A stretch of DNA of 64,000 nucleotides, from assembly GCA_964023275.1 (NCBI GenBank), contig OZ029913.1, forward strand, positions 39,062,757-39,126,756. The letters run 5' to 3'. Below the pieces are notes generated by a model. It was given only the letters and a program-made list of their open reading frames with translations. It ran no database searches and was not told the origin of the DNA. Every line of letters begins with the position of its first letter. Within the stretch, counting starts at the first letter, position 1. Source of the stretch: Norana najaformis (taxonomy: Eukaryota; Annelida; Clitellata; Crassiclitellata; Hormogastridae). The translations under genes were made by a program, and so were the position numbers. Below are positions 63,600 to 64,000 of the stretch, in pieces.

Positions 63600-64000
63600 T
63601 CACTGCCTGATAGATAGACTCATTTAAAACAACAGGAATAAAACAGTAAAATAACAATACAATATCAATAACAACAGCAACAATACAAACAGCAGTTGCA
63701 AAATAACAGCAATTAAATAATAAGAGATGTGGCTGACAACAGCAATAGATGGCCACCTTAGTTACCTTTCTTACTTTTGTTAGCTTTGTGACTTTTGCTA
63801 CCTGTTGCTAAATAATTCAGACAATTGAGTCTACTCATAATAGGAAACTCGTAAAAATTAAATATCCACATGAAATTCAAAATTTCTTAAAGTTAATGAT
63901 GGCAAAACTTCACTGCCGCCAACGTCGATGGAGAAATGCGCGATAGCTGTTGCATCAGCCGTTGTCTTAGTAACTTAACGCATGCAAAACAGGACCATGC
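63600..64000 (-). other. Right edge, possible coding end
   Basis: 63640-63720 is AACAAC/CAATAC-rich. From 64000 back to about 63895 the minus strand is open (CVKLLRQRLMQQLSRIS then a stop) and GC-richer than its surroundings. It may be the end of a minus-strand gene; too short to claim. Confidence 0.2.

Overview
The window is nuclear DNA of a non-vertebrate animal, probably a marine invertebrate; the species cannot be named from the sequence. The evidence is two conserved animal genes split into many short exons by GT-AG introns, long introns packed with microsatellites and minisatellites, many L2/CR1-type LINE 3' ends finishing in a 'gcgctata(g/t)a' motif plus a short tandem tail, tRNA-derived SINE pieces, and DNA transposons (hAT, piggyBac). 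No bacterial operon, rRNA gene, CRISPR array or intact tRNA gene was seen.

Positions 90-42885 (+) hold a SCYL2-like gene (SCY1-like pseudokinase 2, a clathrin/AP2-associated trafficking protein). I traced 18 exons totalling about 771 codons: a degenerate kinase domain (exons 1-7), HEAT-like helices (8-13) and a low-complexity tail (14-18). Intron 1 is about 14.5 kb. The tail has one ambiguous junction (exon 15/16), and the last exon is tentative. Poly(A) signals lie at 43136-43145.

Positions 43150-48700 are intergenic. They contain a 1-kb element with long terminal inverted repeats and a 5-bp target duplication (44218-45219), then LINE 3' ends, the last of which stops about 100 bp before the next start codon.

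Positions 48720-56082 (+) hold a complete PPP1R8 (NIPP1) gene: seven exons in consistent phase, 345 codons, with an FHA domain, a PP1-docking region and the conserved basic C terminus. Intron 3 carries a piggyBac-like element (51235-52276) with a transposase relic and five copies of a GGACGTG palindrome.

Positions 56083-64000 are AT-richer, with a textbook hAT MITE (57651-57891), dispersed repeats, GGTAA arrays and no confidently recognised gene. One unidentified minus-strand ORF lies at 59104-59361.

The two genes have unrelated jobs (vesicle trafficking; nuclear PP1 targeting and splicing) and share only strand and neighbourhood. The most interesting signals are structural: small duplications over splice sites (SCYL2 exon 4 donor, PPP1R8 exon 7 acceptor), a LINE fragment forming the acceptor tract of SCYL2 exon 14, the inverted-repeat element, and the palindrome-bearing piggyBac relic.
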